Shown here: piece after piece, positions 23,388 to 31,177 of the stretch
Numbering within the stretch: position 1 is the first letter of the stretch
Layout: every line of letters begins with the position of its first letter
Source of the DNA: Tissierellia bacterium
GTDB taxonomy: Bacteria; Bacillota; Clostridia; Tissierellales; Peptoniphilaceae
Length of the DNA: 36,418 bases
Assembly: GCA_012519495.1 (NCBI GenBank)
Contig: JAAYQA010000013.1
Location: 1 to 36,418, forward strand
Direction of reading: 5' to 3'
The notes under the pieces: model-generated
The model's database searches: none
The model's input: the letters and a program-made list of their open reading frames with translations, nothing else
Told to the model about the DNA's origin: nothing
Made by a program: the position numbers and the translations under genes

Positions 23388-23893
23388 GATTTGTGTATCA
23401 CCTCGTTCATCATTTCCCGGAAGAAGGAAAAGCGCTGCATGATGCCGATAAACAGCAATCCGAAGATACTTCCGATGGTTGTTCCCGCAATAAATCCGGG
23501 AACATAAGTAAACCAGCCGATTTCTCCTACGCCCATAATAAAATGCATCACGGGATAGGACAGAACGGATCCGATCAGCCCCGTGCCGATCCATTCGCCG
23601 AGGGCGGCCGCCCAGTTCTTTTTGAAGCGCACATACAATCGCCCGGCCAAGGCGGCGCCGAATACGGATCCGGTAATGGCCAGCGGCGTAATCCCCATCA
23701 GTAGCATTCGCAGAATGTTGATTATCAGCGCCACGATAAACGCCCCCATGGGACCGGTGGTTACCGCGGCAATCACATTGATAAAATGCTGCATCGGCGC
23801 CATGCCCGGCACCCGCAAAAAGGGCGAAAGGACATAACCCAGGGCGATCAGCATGGCCATCCAGATTTGTTTGCGCAATCGGTTTTGTTTCAT
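23384..23893 (-). CDS. thiW: Energy-coupling factor S component, thiazole uptake
   Basis: A 169-residue membrane protein with five or six helices (IWMAMLIALGYVLSPFLRVP, INVIAAVTTGPMGAFIVALI, LLMGITPLAITGSVFGAALA, FIAGTTIGSIFGLLFIGI). Gly/Pro placement matches ThiW, the substrate-binding part of an ECF transporter thought to import the thiazole precursor. It is the first gene after the TPP riboswitch and overlaps thiM, which uses the same precursor. The shared EcfA/EcfT energising module is not in the window. GGAGGG precedes the ATG at 23893. Confidence 0.92.
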   Translation of the reverse strand: MKQNRLRKQIWMAMLIALGYVLSPFLRVPGMAPMQHFINVIAAVTTGPMGAFIVALIINILRMLLMGITPLAITGSVFGAALAGRLYVRFKKNWAAALGEWIGTGLIGSVLSYPVMHFIMGVGEIGWFTYVPGFIAGTTIGSIFGLLFIGIMQRFSFFREMMNEVIHKS

Positions 23894-23924
23894 TTATACC
23901 CTCCTGTTCTTCGCCGGAGCCAAG

Positions 23925-23949
23925 AAAAAAAGCACCCGGTTGCGGGTGC
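23925..23949 (-). terminator. Riboswitch expression-platform terminator
   Basis: GCACCCG, a 4-base loop and CGGGTGC (23949-23932 on the minus strand) are followed by a T-run at 23931-23925, about 30 bases before thiW. It is the off-state structure for the TPP riboswitch. Confidence 0.88.
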
Positions 23950-23961
23950 AAGAAGGCTTGG

Positions 23962-24050
23962 TCTGCTTCCTTTCGACGGCATTATCCGTGTCAAGTTCTA
24001 AGGGTCCGCGGCAATCAGCCGCATCTCAGCCTGTGCTCCCCCAGCGATTG
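23962..24050 (-). ncRNA. TPP riboswitch (THI element)
   Basis: On the minus strand the conserved parts occur in order: GGGGGAGC, GGCTGAGATG with a G/C-rich P3 hairpin (CGGCTGATTGCCG), GACCCTTAGAACTTGACACG, GATAATGCCGTCGAAAGGAAG. These are the two sensor arms of the thiamine pyrophosphate aptamer. With TPP bound, the terminator downstream forms and thiWME is shut off. Confidence 0.96.
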
Positions 24051-24055
24051 CCCTC

Positions 24056-24084
24056 ATTGTAACGCAGAAGCGCCGATTATGCAA
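24056..24084 (-). promoter_or_regulatory. Promoter of the thiW-thiM-thiE operon
   Basis: TTGCAT (24084-24079), 17 bases, TACAAT (24061-24056) on the minus strand, just upstream of the riboswitch. On the other strand, a TATAAT at 24104-24109 probably serves the divergent amidohydrolase. Confidence 0.7.
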
Positions 24085-24133
24085 AAGTTTTCCGCAAATG
24101 CAGTATAATAAAAAGAAAAGGACGGCGAGATAT

Positions 24134-25234
24134 ATGACAAATACGGATTCCGTTATTGCTCTAAGACACACGCTGCACGCGCATGCGGAGCGCTCCAATC
24201 AGGAAACAAAGACGCGTGCCATTATCAAAGATTTTTTGAAAACCCAGACCGATACGCGTATCGAAGACCGCGGCAGCTGGCTGTATGCGGTACACGAGGA
24301 AGAAGGGGCCAAAGAGACGCTCGTGTTTCGCGCCGATCACGATGCGATTGTGAATTCGCACGGCACGGTGTATCACGGCTGCGGCCACGACGGCCACACC
24401 GCCATGCTGGCCGGTTGCGCACAGGCGCTATCGGGCCAACGGCTCGGAAAAAACATCGTGTATCTCTTCCAGCCGGCCGAAGAAAACGGAACCGGCGCCG
24501 CGCTCTGTACGCCTTTGTTTTCCGAATACCGGGTAGACGCCGTATACGGTCTGCATAATATGCCCGGGGTGGAAAAAAACCTCCTGCTTGCCCGGCCCGG
24601 CACCATGCAGTATGCCTCGGAAGGGCTTACGCTGGACTTCCTGGGTAAACAGTCCCATGCATCGCAGCCGGAAAACGGCATCAATCCGGCCTTTGCCGTT
24701 GCCAAACTCATGCTTGCCTTACAACCGTTTCACAAAAAGCAGGCACAACCGCTCACGCTGGGCGATCTGACCTTCTCAGGCCCCGTGTATGCCACGATTG
24801 TACACGCGCGCATCGGCAACGAAAACTTCGGCATTTCTCCGGGAGAAGGTACGCTTTCCTGCACGATCCGCGCAGAAAAAGACACCGACCTCACGAAGCT
24901 TGCGGAAGGATTGCTTCAATTGGCTCACGATACAGCCGGTCCGCTACGCATCCAGACAAAAACTACCGACGCCTTCCCCGAGACCCGAAACGATCCCGCA
25001 TTATACGAAAAAACCACACAGATCCTTAAAGAGGCAGGTCTTCTTGTACAAACCATGCAGGAACCTCTGCGCGGCAGTGAAGACTTCGGCGTATACAAAG
25101 ACTTCGCGCCCACCTTCTTCTGCTTTTTAGGCGCAGGGAAAGACTATCCGCCCCTGCACACCGACGAATACGAGTTCCCGGACGAGATCGCAGAAACCGG
25201 GATCCGCTTTTTTACGACCATCGCCCGCGCATAA
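24134..25234 (+). CDS. M20D family amidohydrolase
   Basis: A 366-residue metal-dependent amidohydrolase of the IAA-amino-acid/hippurate hydrolase group. Metal ligands are seen in GCGHDGHTAM (Cys83, His85) and FQPAEENGTG (Glu116/117), with HNMPG further on, and the lid-domain motif GKQSHASQPENGIN. A TATAAT at 24104-24109 makes the ATG at 24134 the better start; the in-frame ATG at 24098 lies upstream of that -10. The substrate is unknown: N-acyl amino acids are usual. It is divergent from the thiamine salvage operon, and an M20 enzyme (YlmB, of another M20 branch) does act in thiamine salvage elsewhere, but no direct link is shown here. Confidence 0.85.
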   Translation: MTNTDSVIALRHTLHAHAERSNQETKTRAIIKDFLKTQTDTRIEDRGSWLYAVHEEEGAKETLVFRADHDAIVNSHGTVYHGCGHDGHTAMLAGCAQALSGQRLGKNIVYLFQPAEENGTGAALCTPLFSEYRVDAVYGLHNMPGVEKNLLLARPGTMQYASEGLTLDFLGKQSHASQPENGINPAFAVAKLMLALQPFHKKQAQPLTLGDLTFSGPVYATIVHARIGNENFGISPGEGTLSCTIRAEKDTDLTKLAEGLLQLAHDTAGPLRIQTKTTDAFPETRNDPALYEKTTQILKEAGLLVQTMQEPLRGSEDFGVYKDFAPTFFCFLGAGKDYPPLHTDEYEFPDEIAETGIRFFTTIARA

Positions 25235-25254
25235 AACACGGGCCGTGTGCCCAC

Positions 25255-25280
25255 AAAAACCGGCCGGAGCCGGTTTTTTT
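25255..25280. terminator. Bidirectional intrinsic terminator
   Basis: ACCGGC, loop CGGA, GCCGGT with an A-run before and T7 after, lying between the convergent M20D gene and the DUF1622 gene and serving both. Confidence 0.85.
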
Positions 25281-25692
25281 ATTCGGATTCACTATGGGTT
25301 TTCTTTGTTGCCTGCCGGTGCTTTTCTTCCCGGATCGCCAGTTCCAGATCCTGTGCTTTTTTCTTCTTTTCTTCGTGGGTGGACTTGATCTCCCAGTGGA
25401 TCACAAAGGTCATAATAACACGCAACACGACCACGATGGATAATACCGCCAGTTCTTCCAAATCCTTTGTCGTTACGGTTTTCAGGATCTCCGCACCCAG
25501 TTTGAATTCCAGCGCCAGGGCCAGCGACTGCGCCAGCTGCAGTTTTACGTCTTCATCCTCGAAGCTGAAGCGCGACGCAAACAGGGCCGTTACCGCGCGG
25601 ATACCACCGATTGCAATGACCGCAACACCGACAAATTCCAGCACGCCGTAAATATATGGGATCAGATATTTCAGGAAATGTTCAATAATCAA
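25279..25692 (-). CDS. DUF1622 family membrane protein
   Basis: A 137-residue protein with about three hydrophobic helices (YGVLEFVGVAVIAIGGIRAV, LALALEFKLGAEILKTV, VLSIVVVLRVIMTFVIHWEI) and a charged, Lys/Glu-rich C-terminal tail. The helix ending ALEFKLGAEILKT followed by VLRVIMTF is the DUF1622 signature. The chosen start is TTG at 25692, with GAGGTG 5 bases upstream; a second TTG 10 codons earlier lacks a ribosome site. Function is unknown. It shares a terminator with the convergent M20D gene. Confidence 0.82.
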   Translation of the reverse strand: MIIEHFLKYLIPYIYGVLEFVGVAVIAIGGIRAVTALFASRFSFEDEDVKLQLAQSLALALEFKLGAEILKTVTTKDLEELAVLSIVVVLRVIMTFVIHWEIKSTHEEKKKKAQDLELAIREEKHRQATKKTHSESE

Positions 25693-25782
25693 GGGGTCAC
25701 CTCGGGAAAAATTTTGTGGCAAAAAGCCGTTCTTGTTTTAGCTACGCATATTATATCACAGGAAACTGTAAAAACGATTGTA

Positions 25783-26538
25783 TTATGGTTTCTCTGTGTT
25801 GTATTGATAGCCGGACAATGCCAGACAGGTGAGCGCCGGTGTATAAAAGACCCAGATCAGCGATTCCGCCCAGAGCCGGGCTGTGCCGCCGGGCAGGCTC
25901 AGCAAGAGACCTACGTTCAAATCGCAGAGCAAAAAGCAGACCATGCCGCATGCAAGCAGGGTGCTGTTGGGCCGCGGAAACAGATGCAGCAGGAAATTGG
26001 CAATTGCCACCCAGGTGGAGGCACTCACAAAGACGGCATAGATGACGATCACCCATTGCAGGGCTTTGCCTTCCAGCAGCGGATAAAAAACATATACCTG
26101 CAAAAGCAGTGTCCACACGAACAGGAAAAGTCCCACGGCAATCAAAAGCAGGCGCCGCGGTTTTTTCGCGTGCCGGTATCCTTGCAGAAAATAGCGCGAA
26201 TTGCGGTGCATCAATACGCTCTGTACGGCGGCAAAAACAAAAATCCCGACGGCGGTTTTTCCCATAAGAAGCATCGCATCGGCCACGATGATCAACACCG
26301 CCATCAGGCGCAGACGCCGCGTATCCCACACAGACAGGCCGTCGCCCCCGATCACAAACACCAACAGGGTGGTAAACAAAACAACGCCGCCTTTAAAAAA
26401 GAGCGAGCGGAAATACACGGTATGGTCCGGCCCTTCAGGCCGGAAAAAGCGGGAAAAGTCGGTATAGATAAATACGGCCGCGCAAAGAAGGATCAGAACC
26501 AGCAGAACGCCTACGCGTTTTTTTACGCCGGGTTTCAT
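25783..26538 (-). CDS. Polytopic membrane protein, YhhN (lysoplasmalogenase)-like
   Basis: A 251-residue protein with about eight transmembrane helices. The pairing of an ADAMLL segment after helix 3 (compare the GD-fLL of YhhN proteins), AVGIFVFAAVQSVLMHR, and CDLNVGLLL near the end before an aromatic YTPALTCLAL fits the lysoplasmalogenase/TMEM86 fold, but key acidic residues are shifted enough that the call is tentative. It starts 3 bases after the thiD stop and closes a three-gene operon with thiD and a HAD phosphatase. A link to thiamine is not evident. Confidence 0.5.
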   Translation of the reverse strand: MKPGVKKRVGVLLVLILLCAAVFIYTDFSRFFRPEGPDHTVYFRSLFFKGGVVLFTTLLVFVIGGDGLSVWDTRRLRLMAVLIIVADAMLLMGKTAVGIFVFAAVQSVLMHRNSRYFLQGYRHAKKPRRLLLIAVGLFLFVWTLLLQVYVFYPLLEGKALQWVIVIYAVFVSASTWVAIANFLLHLFPRPNSTLLACGMVCFLLCDLNVGLLLSLPGGTARLWAESLIWVFYTPALTCLALSGYQYNTEKP

Positions 26539-26541
26539 GCT

Positions 26542-27345
26542 TTACAACAGAGCCCCGTGATGCAGCGGGCCGTTTTCTTCCACCTGCACCGGCGTGCCTG
26601 CCAGCAAAACATCGTGCAGCCAGTCTTTTGCCGCCGACACAGCCGATGCCAGGCCCATGCCTTTGCCCAGATTGGCACAAATCGCGGAGCTGTATGTGCA
26701 GCCAGTTCCGTGCGTATGACGTGTGTGCAGGCGCGGCTTTTCCAACGAAACCGAAGCGGCGTCCCGCGTGTGCAGCAAATCGGTGGCGGTATCGCCGAAA
26801 TGACCGCCCTTTAACAAAACCGCCGTGTCGTATTTGTCCGAAAGATATGCAGCCACCTCCTGCATCTCTTCCCAGGAGGTGATTTTTTTGCCCGACAGCT
26901 GTTCCGCTTCCATCCGGTTCGGGGTGATCACCGTTGCCAGGGGAAACAGAACCTCTTCCATGGCGCGGGCGACGCTTTCATCCGACAGGCGCGCCCCGCT
27001 GGAAGCGATCATCACCGGATCGACTACAATATATTCGGCCTGATAGTAAACCAGTTTCTCTGCAATCAGCCGGCAGATATCCGCATTCGGCAGCATGCCG
27101 ATTTTTACCGCCCGGGGCGGGATATCCGTAAACACCGCATCCAGCTGACTGGCAATGCTCTCTTTTGACGGGATCTCCACAAATTGCACGCCCTTTGTAT
27201 TCTGCGATGTCAGGGCCGTAATGACACTCATGCCGTAGACGCCGTTGGCCAGAAAGGTTTTTAAATCCGCCTGTACGCCGGCGCCGCCCGAGCAGTCGGA
27301 TCCGGCTATTGTAAGAACCGGGGCAATCTCTGTTTTACTTCGCAT
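26542..27345 (-). CDS. thiD: Hydroxymethylpyrimidine/phosphomethylpyrimidine kinase
   Basis: ThiD phosphorylates HMP and HMP-P, giving the pyrimidine partner for ThiE. The 267-residue ribokinase-like protein shows VLTIAGSDCSGGAGVQADLK, the family start, then VVDPVMIASSGARLS, ITPNRMEAEQLSG, VLLKGGH and the anion hole HTHGTGCTYSSAI. The ATG at 27345 is preferred because GGAGG lies 6 bases upstream; it overlaps the HAD gene by 11 bases. No riboswitch precedes this operon, unlike thiWME. Confidence 0.94.
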   Translation of the reverse strand: MRSKTEIAPVLTIAGSDCSGGAGVQADLKTFLANGVYGMSVITALTSQNTKGVQFVEIPSKESIASQLDAVFTDIPPRAVKIGMLPNADICRLIAEKLVYYQAEYIVVDPVMIASSGARLSDESVARAMEEVLFPLATVITPNRMEAEQLSGKKITSWEEMQEVAAYLSDKYDTAVLLKGGHFGDTATDLLHTRDAASVSLEKPRLHTRHTHGTGCTYSSAICANLGKGMGLASAVSAAKDWLHDVLLAGTPVQVEENGPLHHGALL

Positions 27346-27997
27346 AATCATCCTCCAGCATTGCAATGTCAAATGCATCAAACCCGCGCAGATACACATC
27401 GGCCGTTGCGCGGATCTTCTCTCTGTCCCGTTTCATGGCCGCGTCTTCGATCGCGATGACCCGCATACCGGCTGCCTTGGCGCTTTCAATGGCATGCAGC
27501 GCATCTTCAAATACGACGATGTTCTCTGGCGGCATCTGCATCCGTTTGGCGCCCTCCAGCCAGTAAGCCGGGTCGTTTTTGCTGATACCCGTATTGTGTA
27601 CGGTCTGCAAAAAGTCGAAATAGCCGCTGAGTTTATGATGCGACAGCGCCGGTCGGGACAATTCGTCGGTTGTAGCGGTGGACACGGCCATGCGGTGCCC
27701 GCGGCTTTTCAGGCGCTGAAGCACCGCATCCACCTGCGTTTTTTTCACCACTGTGTTTTTGTATGCATCGGCCAGAATCCGGTGCGTTGCCACGAGCATT
27801 TCTTCTACGGAATCGTCCAGTCGGTAGATCGTCTTAAAATGTGCCAGCGCTTCTTTCAGCGTCATGGTTTTGATCTCTTCCTGCAGATTTTCCGGTTTAT
27901 CCAGTCCCATACTATCCAAATAACGGTTTGCCAGATGGATCCATACCTCCATGGAGTCCAGGAGCGTCCCGTCCATATCAAACAGAATTCCTTTCAT
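27335..27997 (-). CDS. HAD superfamily phosphatase (beta-phosphoglucomutase-like)
   Basis: A 220-residue HAD hydrolase. Motif I is FDMDGTLLDS (Asp7 nucleophile, Asp9), motif II lies in AVSTATTDE, motif III is the Lys of ISKNDPAYW, and motif IV is VVFEDALHAIESAKAAGMRV. The alpha-helical cap between residues ~15 and 85 is the type C1 of phosphoglycolate phosphatase/beta-PGM relatives. It is the first gene of the operon and overlaps thiD. The substrate cannot be told from sequence; a dephosphorylation in thiamine metabolism is an attractive guess from context only. Confidence 0.85.
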   Translation of the reverse strand: MKGILFDMDGTLLDSMEVWIHLANRYLDSMGLDKPENLQEEIKTMTLKEALAHFKTIYRLDDSVEEMLVATHRILADAYKNTVVKKTQVDAVLQRLKSRGHRMAVSTATTDELSRPALSHHKLSGYFDFLQTVHNTGISKNDPAYWLEGAKRMQMPPENIVVFEDALHAIESAKAAGMRVIAIEDAAMKRDREKIRATADVYLRGFDAFDIAMLEDDYAK

Positions 27998-28137
27998 AGC
28001 CTCTCTCTTTCCTTCGCAATATATTTATAATCATACCACAAACCGCTCTTGTCACCGTTTGTGAAAGGCTTTTCGGTCGATATTTTAAGCGGAATCGGGT
28101 ATACTTGCAGTAGCTATACTATTCTGGGAGGTGCCCG

Positions 28138-29367
28138 ATGGGTTTAATCAAAGCAATAAAATCCGCCGTAGGCGGATCGCTGGCAGATCAGTGGCTGGAA
28201 GTTATCGAACCGAATCAGATGACCGACTCCACCGTATTCACCAACGGAGTGACGGTACGAAAAGACGATCCGAAAAATCAGAATACCAAAGGAACCGAAG
28301 GCATTGTGACAGACGGTTCGGTTATACATGTTTATCCCAATATGTTTATGATGCTGGTAGACGGCGGCAAAGTGGTCGACTACACGGCGGAAGAAGGCTA
28401 TTTCCGCGTGGACAATCAGTCTCAGCCGTCGATGCTGAACGGCCGTTTTATGGATACGCTAAAAGAATCGTTTAACCGGGTCCGCTACGGCGGGGTCAGC
28501 CCGAATCGGCAGCACGTGTATTTTATTAATCTGCAGGAGATCAAGGGGATCAAATTCGGCACGCGCAATCCCGTAAACTATTTTGACAGCTTTTATAATT
28601 CCGAACTCTTTTTACGGGCACACGGCACCTATTCCATTAAAATAACCGACCCCCTCCGCTTTTACGCGGAAGTCATCCCCAAGAATGCCACAAGGGTCGA
28701 TATCACAGACATCAACGAACAGTATATGTCCGAATTCCTGGAAGCGTTGCAGGGTTCGATCAACCGCATGTCGGCGGAAGGAACCCGGATTTCCTATGTG
28801 CCGTCCAAAGGCCGTGAACTCAGCCGGTTTATGCAGGACTCCCTGGACGATTCCTGGCGCGAAATGCGCGGGATGGAAGTGCAGGCGGTCGGTATTGCCT
28901 CCATCTCCTATGACGACGAAAGCCGCGAACTCATCAATATGCGCAACAAAGGCGCTATGCTGGGCGATCCGTCGGTACGCGAAGGCTATGTGCAGGGTTC
29001 GGTTGCCCGCGGGATTGAAGCGGCCGGATCCAACGAAGGCGGCGCCACGGGCGCTTTTCTCGGCATGGGTATGGGCATGAACACCGCAGGCCAGATCATC
29101 GGGCAGGCATCGCAGGCGAATCTGGAACAAATGCGCATGCAGCAGGAACAAAAAGTCGCAGAAGATACCACGCAGGCGGACGCACAAGCCGCTGCCTGGA
29201 TCTGCGCCAACTGCAGCCATGAAAACCACGGCGGCAAGTTTTGCTCCAACTGCGGCACCAAACGCCCCGAAGCCAATCTTTCCTGTACCGAATGCGGCTA
29301 CACGCCCGACAAGAACCAGCCCGCACCCAAGTTCTGCCCCGAGTGCGGCACCCCATTTCCAGCCTGA
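28138..29367 (+). CDS. SPFH-domain protein with C-terminal zinc ribbons (YdjI-like)
   Basis: A 409-residue cytoplasmic SPFH/band-7-type protein. The N-terminal ~300 residues carry the domain (QWLEVIEPNQMTDSTVF, FMMLVDGGKVVDYTAEEGYF, GTYSIKITDPLRFYAEV and a helical SREMRG-like region, here DDSWREMRGMEVQAVGI). A Gly/Met-rich linker and a Gln-rich helix follow, then four CxxC pairs (CANC, CSNC, CTEC, CPEC) that make two zinc ribbons. Such proteins (YdjI in Bacillus) act with phage-shock or membrane-stress systems. GGGAGG lies 7 bases before the ATG. The zinc ribbons could recruit partners; that is inferred. Confidence 0.85.
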   Translation: MGLIKAIKSAVGGSLADQWLEVIEPNQMTDSTVFTNGVTVRKDDPKNQNTKGTEGIVTDGSVIHVYPNMFMMLVDGGKVVDYTAEEGYFRVDNQSQPSMLNGRFMDTLKESFNRVRYGGVSPNRQHVYFINLQEIKGIKFGTRNPVNYFDSFYNSELFLRAHGTYSIKITDPLRFYAEVIPKNATRVDITDINEQYMSEFLEALQGSINRMSAEGTRISYVPSKGRELSRFMQDSLDDSWREMRGMEVQAVGIASISYDDESRELINMRNKGAMLGDPSVREGYVQGSVARGIEAAGSNEGGATGAFLGMGMGMNTAGQIIGQASQANLEQMRMQQEQKVAEDTTQADAQAAAWICANCSHENHGGKFCSNCGTKRPEANLSCTECGYTPDKNQPAPKFCPECGTPFPA

Positions 29368-29369
29368 TA

Positions 29370-29420
29370 CGCGGGGCGCGCAAAGCAAGTAACAAGCAGC
29401 TATCTATTTGCGCGCCCGCG
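29370..29420 (+). repeat. GC-rich hairpin after the SPFH gene
   Basis: CGCGGGGCGCGCAAA (29370-29384) pairs with TTTGCGCGCCCGCG (29407-29420) with one bulged G. No T-run follows, so it may be an mRNA-stabilising or partial-termination structure between the SPFH gene and the ABC pair. Confidence 0.65.
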
Positions 29421-29452
29421 TCCTATGGACATAAAAAAGGATCCGATACCCT

Positions 29453-30334
29453 ATGACAGCCATTGTAATCGATCAACTCTCCAAGAAATATCATGACAAG
29501 ACCGTCCTGTCCGATCTCAATCTGCAAGTGGAAACCGGGGAAGCCTTCGGGATATTGGGCGGGGAAGGCGCCGGCAAAACCACGCTGATGCGCATTCTCA
29601 TGCATTTTATGTTTCCGGATTCCGGCAAGGCGGAAATCCTCGGTCACAATACCAATACCGAGGCGTCTGCGGTACACGAACAGGTAGCCTTTGTAGCGGA
29701 AGACCCCGTGTTTTACGATTCGCTTACGGTGGCGGAGAATATCCGCTACGGCACGGGCTCGCTTTTGCGCGGCAAAACGCATGCGCAAAGAAAGATCCTG
29801 CTGGAAACCTTCGCTCTGGACCCGAAAGCCATGGGCTGGGAACTCTCCCGCCGGGAACGCGCCAAACTCTCTGTGGTCATTGCGCTTTTGCGCAATCCGC
29901 CGATCTTTCTTCTGGATTCTCCCTTTACTTATCTGGCTCCAGTTGAGCGCAGCAATCTGCTGAAACATCTGCACGCGCAGAAAAAAGCGGGTTCCACCCT
30001 TTTGCTGGCCTCCTCCCGCGAAGAAGATCTGCTGGGTCTGTGCGACCGCATTGCGGTTTTGCAGGACGGTATTTTGCACAAACCCCGCTCCATTGAAGCG
30101 CATCTGGAAAACCAGGGCGTATTTGTGATCGCCCACGGCCCCCTCTCCCACAGAGACGTGGCCCATCTGAGTTACCGCATTGTCGTTTCCACCGATAACG
30201 AGAAACAGTTCTTTTACCGGGGCGATCTGAAACGGCTTTTTGCCTTTTTATCCACCAACGACATTAAACGGGTGCAGATACTGGATGCGGCCGACGCCGA
30301 CCTGTACGCGCAACACTTTGGAGGCGACGCATGA
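29453..30334 (+). CDS. ABC transporter ATP-binding protein with degenerate catalytic motifs
   Basis: A 293-residue ABC subunit. Walker A is good (GGEGAGKT, 36-43) and the AEDPVFYDSLTV region is typical of ABC-2 exporters. The rest is altered: the signature is ELSRRERAK (about 130-138), Walker B reads IFLLDSPF so Ser156 replaces the catalytic Glu, the D-loop is YLAP instead of a -LD- motif, and the H-loop position reads ASSREED with no His. Binding of ATP is likely but hydrolysis should be poor. The C-terminal ~90 residues are family-variable. The permease gene overlaps by 4 bases. Start ATG 29453 has only a modest AAAGGA site. Confidence 0.85.
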   Translation: MTAIVIDQLSKKYHDKTVLSDLNLQVETGEAFGILGGEGAGKTTLMRILMHFMFPDSGKAEILGHNTNTEASAVHEQVAFVAEDPVFYDSLTVAENIRYGTGSLLRGKTHAQRKILLETFALDPKAMGWELSRRERAKLSVVIALLRNPPIFLLDSPFTYLAPVERSNLLKHLHAQKKAGSTLLLASSREEDLLGLCDRIAVLQDGILHKPRSIEAHLENQGVFVIAHGPLSHRDVAHLSYRIVVSTDNEKQFFYRGDLKRLFAFLSTNDIKRVQILDAADADLYAQHFGGDA

Positions 30335-31167
30335 TCATCTTATACTATGAATGGAAACGGTACTGGAAAGCGGCGATCAAGACCGCGGTTTTGTGTGCGC
30401 TATTGATCCTCATGGCCATCCCGTTTCTGCCTTTTGTGCAAGAGCCCAATCTCATCGGCGAACTTCGCTCCGCTTTGGATATGTTTCCGGATATTGTGCT
30501 CTCCTTTTTCGGCCTGCACGCGCAGCAGTCGTTTCTGAACCCGACCCGGTACGTAAGCTTCGTATTCATTTTTATCTACGCCATTGGCGGCCTGTTTGCC
30601 GCGTGGCTGGGAGGCCGCTGCTTTTCCAAAGAACGGGCCGACGGTACAATCGACTTTCTTCTGCAAAAACCGCTGCACCGCTGGCAGATCATGCTGTATA
30701 AAATCGTGGCCAATCTGTTTGCCATGATCACGTTTCTGTTCGTGTTTTGCGCCCTCTACCGCGGCGTAATCAAGCTGTACAGTCTGTTCAAACTGCCCGT
30801 CACCCCGCAAACCGTCCCCATTGTATCGCTGCTTGTTTCTTTGTTTGCGCTGATGACACTGCTGTTTTCGGTATCGGTTTTGTTTTCGGTTCTGATTCCC
30901 ACCGACAAGATTGCCGTGCCGGTGACCCTCGTGCTGACCGTGTTGTTCTATGTGTTTTATGCCGCATCGTTTACGGATTCGTCGCTGTCGGCTTTTGCCT
31001 CCTTCTCGCCGTTTAGCTATATGCAGGCACAAACGATCGCCCAGGGCGAAAGCGGACCGCTGTTACCGTTTTTTGGTCTTTCGCTCCTTTTTCTGGCAGC
31101 CGGGTTTGCTTTATTGTATAATCACGATATACGTAAAAAATTACCGCGTAAATTTCTAAATCGATAG
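30331..31167 (+). CDS. ABC-2 type transporter permease
   Basis: A 278-residue membrane protein with six predicted helices. The N-terminal amphipathic MIILYYEWKRYWK and the motif RCFSKERADGTIDFLLQKPL after helix 2 are typical of ABC-2 permeases, where E-x-x-x-G-T-x-x-x-L-L contacts the ATPase. Later helices include VSLLVSLFALMTLLFSVSVL and VPVTLVLTVLFYVFYAASF. It overlaps the ATPase gene as ATGA, so the two are made together. The substrate is unknown. Confidence 0.87.
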   Translation: MIILYYEWKRYWKAAIKTAVLCALLILMAIPFLPFVQEPNLIGELRSALDMFPDIVLSFFGLHAQQSFLNPTRYVSFVFIFIYAIGGLFAAWLGGRCFSKERADGTIDFLLQKPLHRWQIMLYKIVANLFAMITFLFVFCALYRGVIKLYSLFKLPVTPQTVPIVSLLVSLFALMTLLFSVSVLFSVLIPTDKIAVPVTLVLTVLFYVFYAASFTDSSLSAFASFSPFSYMQAQTIAQGESGPLLPFFGLSLLFLAAGFALLYNHDIRKKLPRKFLNR

Positions 31168-31177
31168 GAGAGTGTTT

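Noticed and set aside
22605..23951. Long 448-codon reading of thiM extended through thiW
   Set aside because: The upstream half is thiW in another frame; the ATG at 23387 with GAGGTGA is the real thiM start.
25678..26814. A 378-codon open frame on the plus strand
   Set aside because: It is antisense to the YhhN-like gene and thiD, has low-complexity Gln/His/Arg-rich sequence, and has no ribosome site; it mirrors the codon bias of the real genes.
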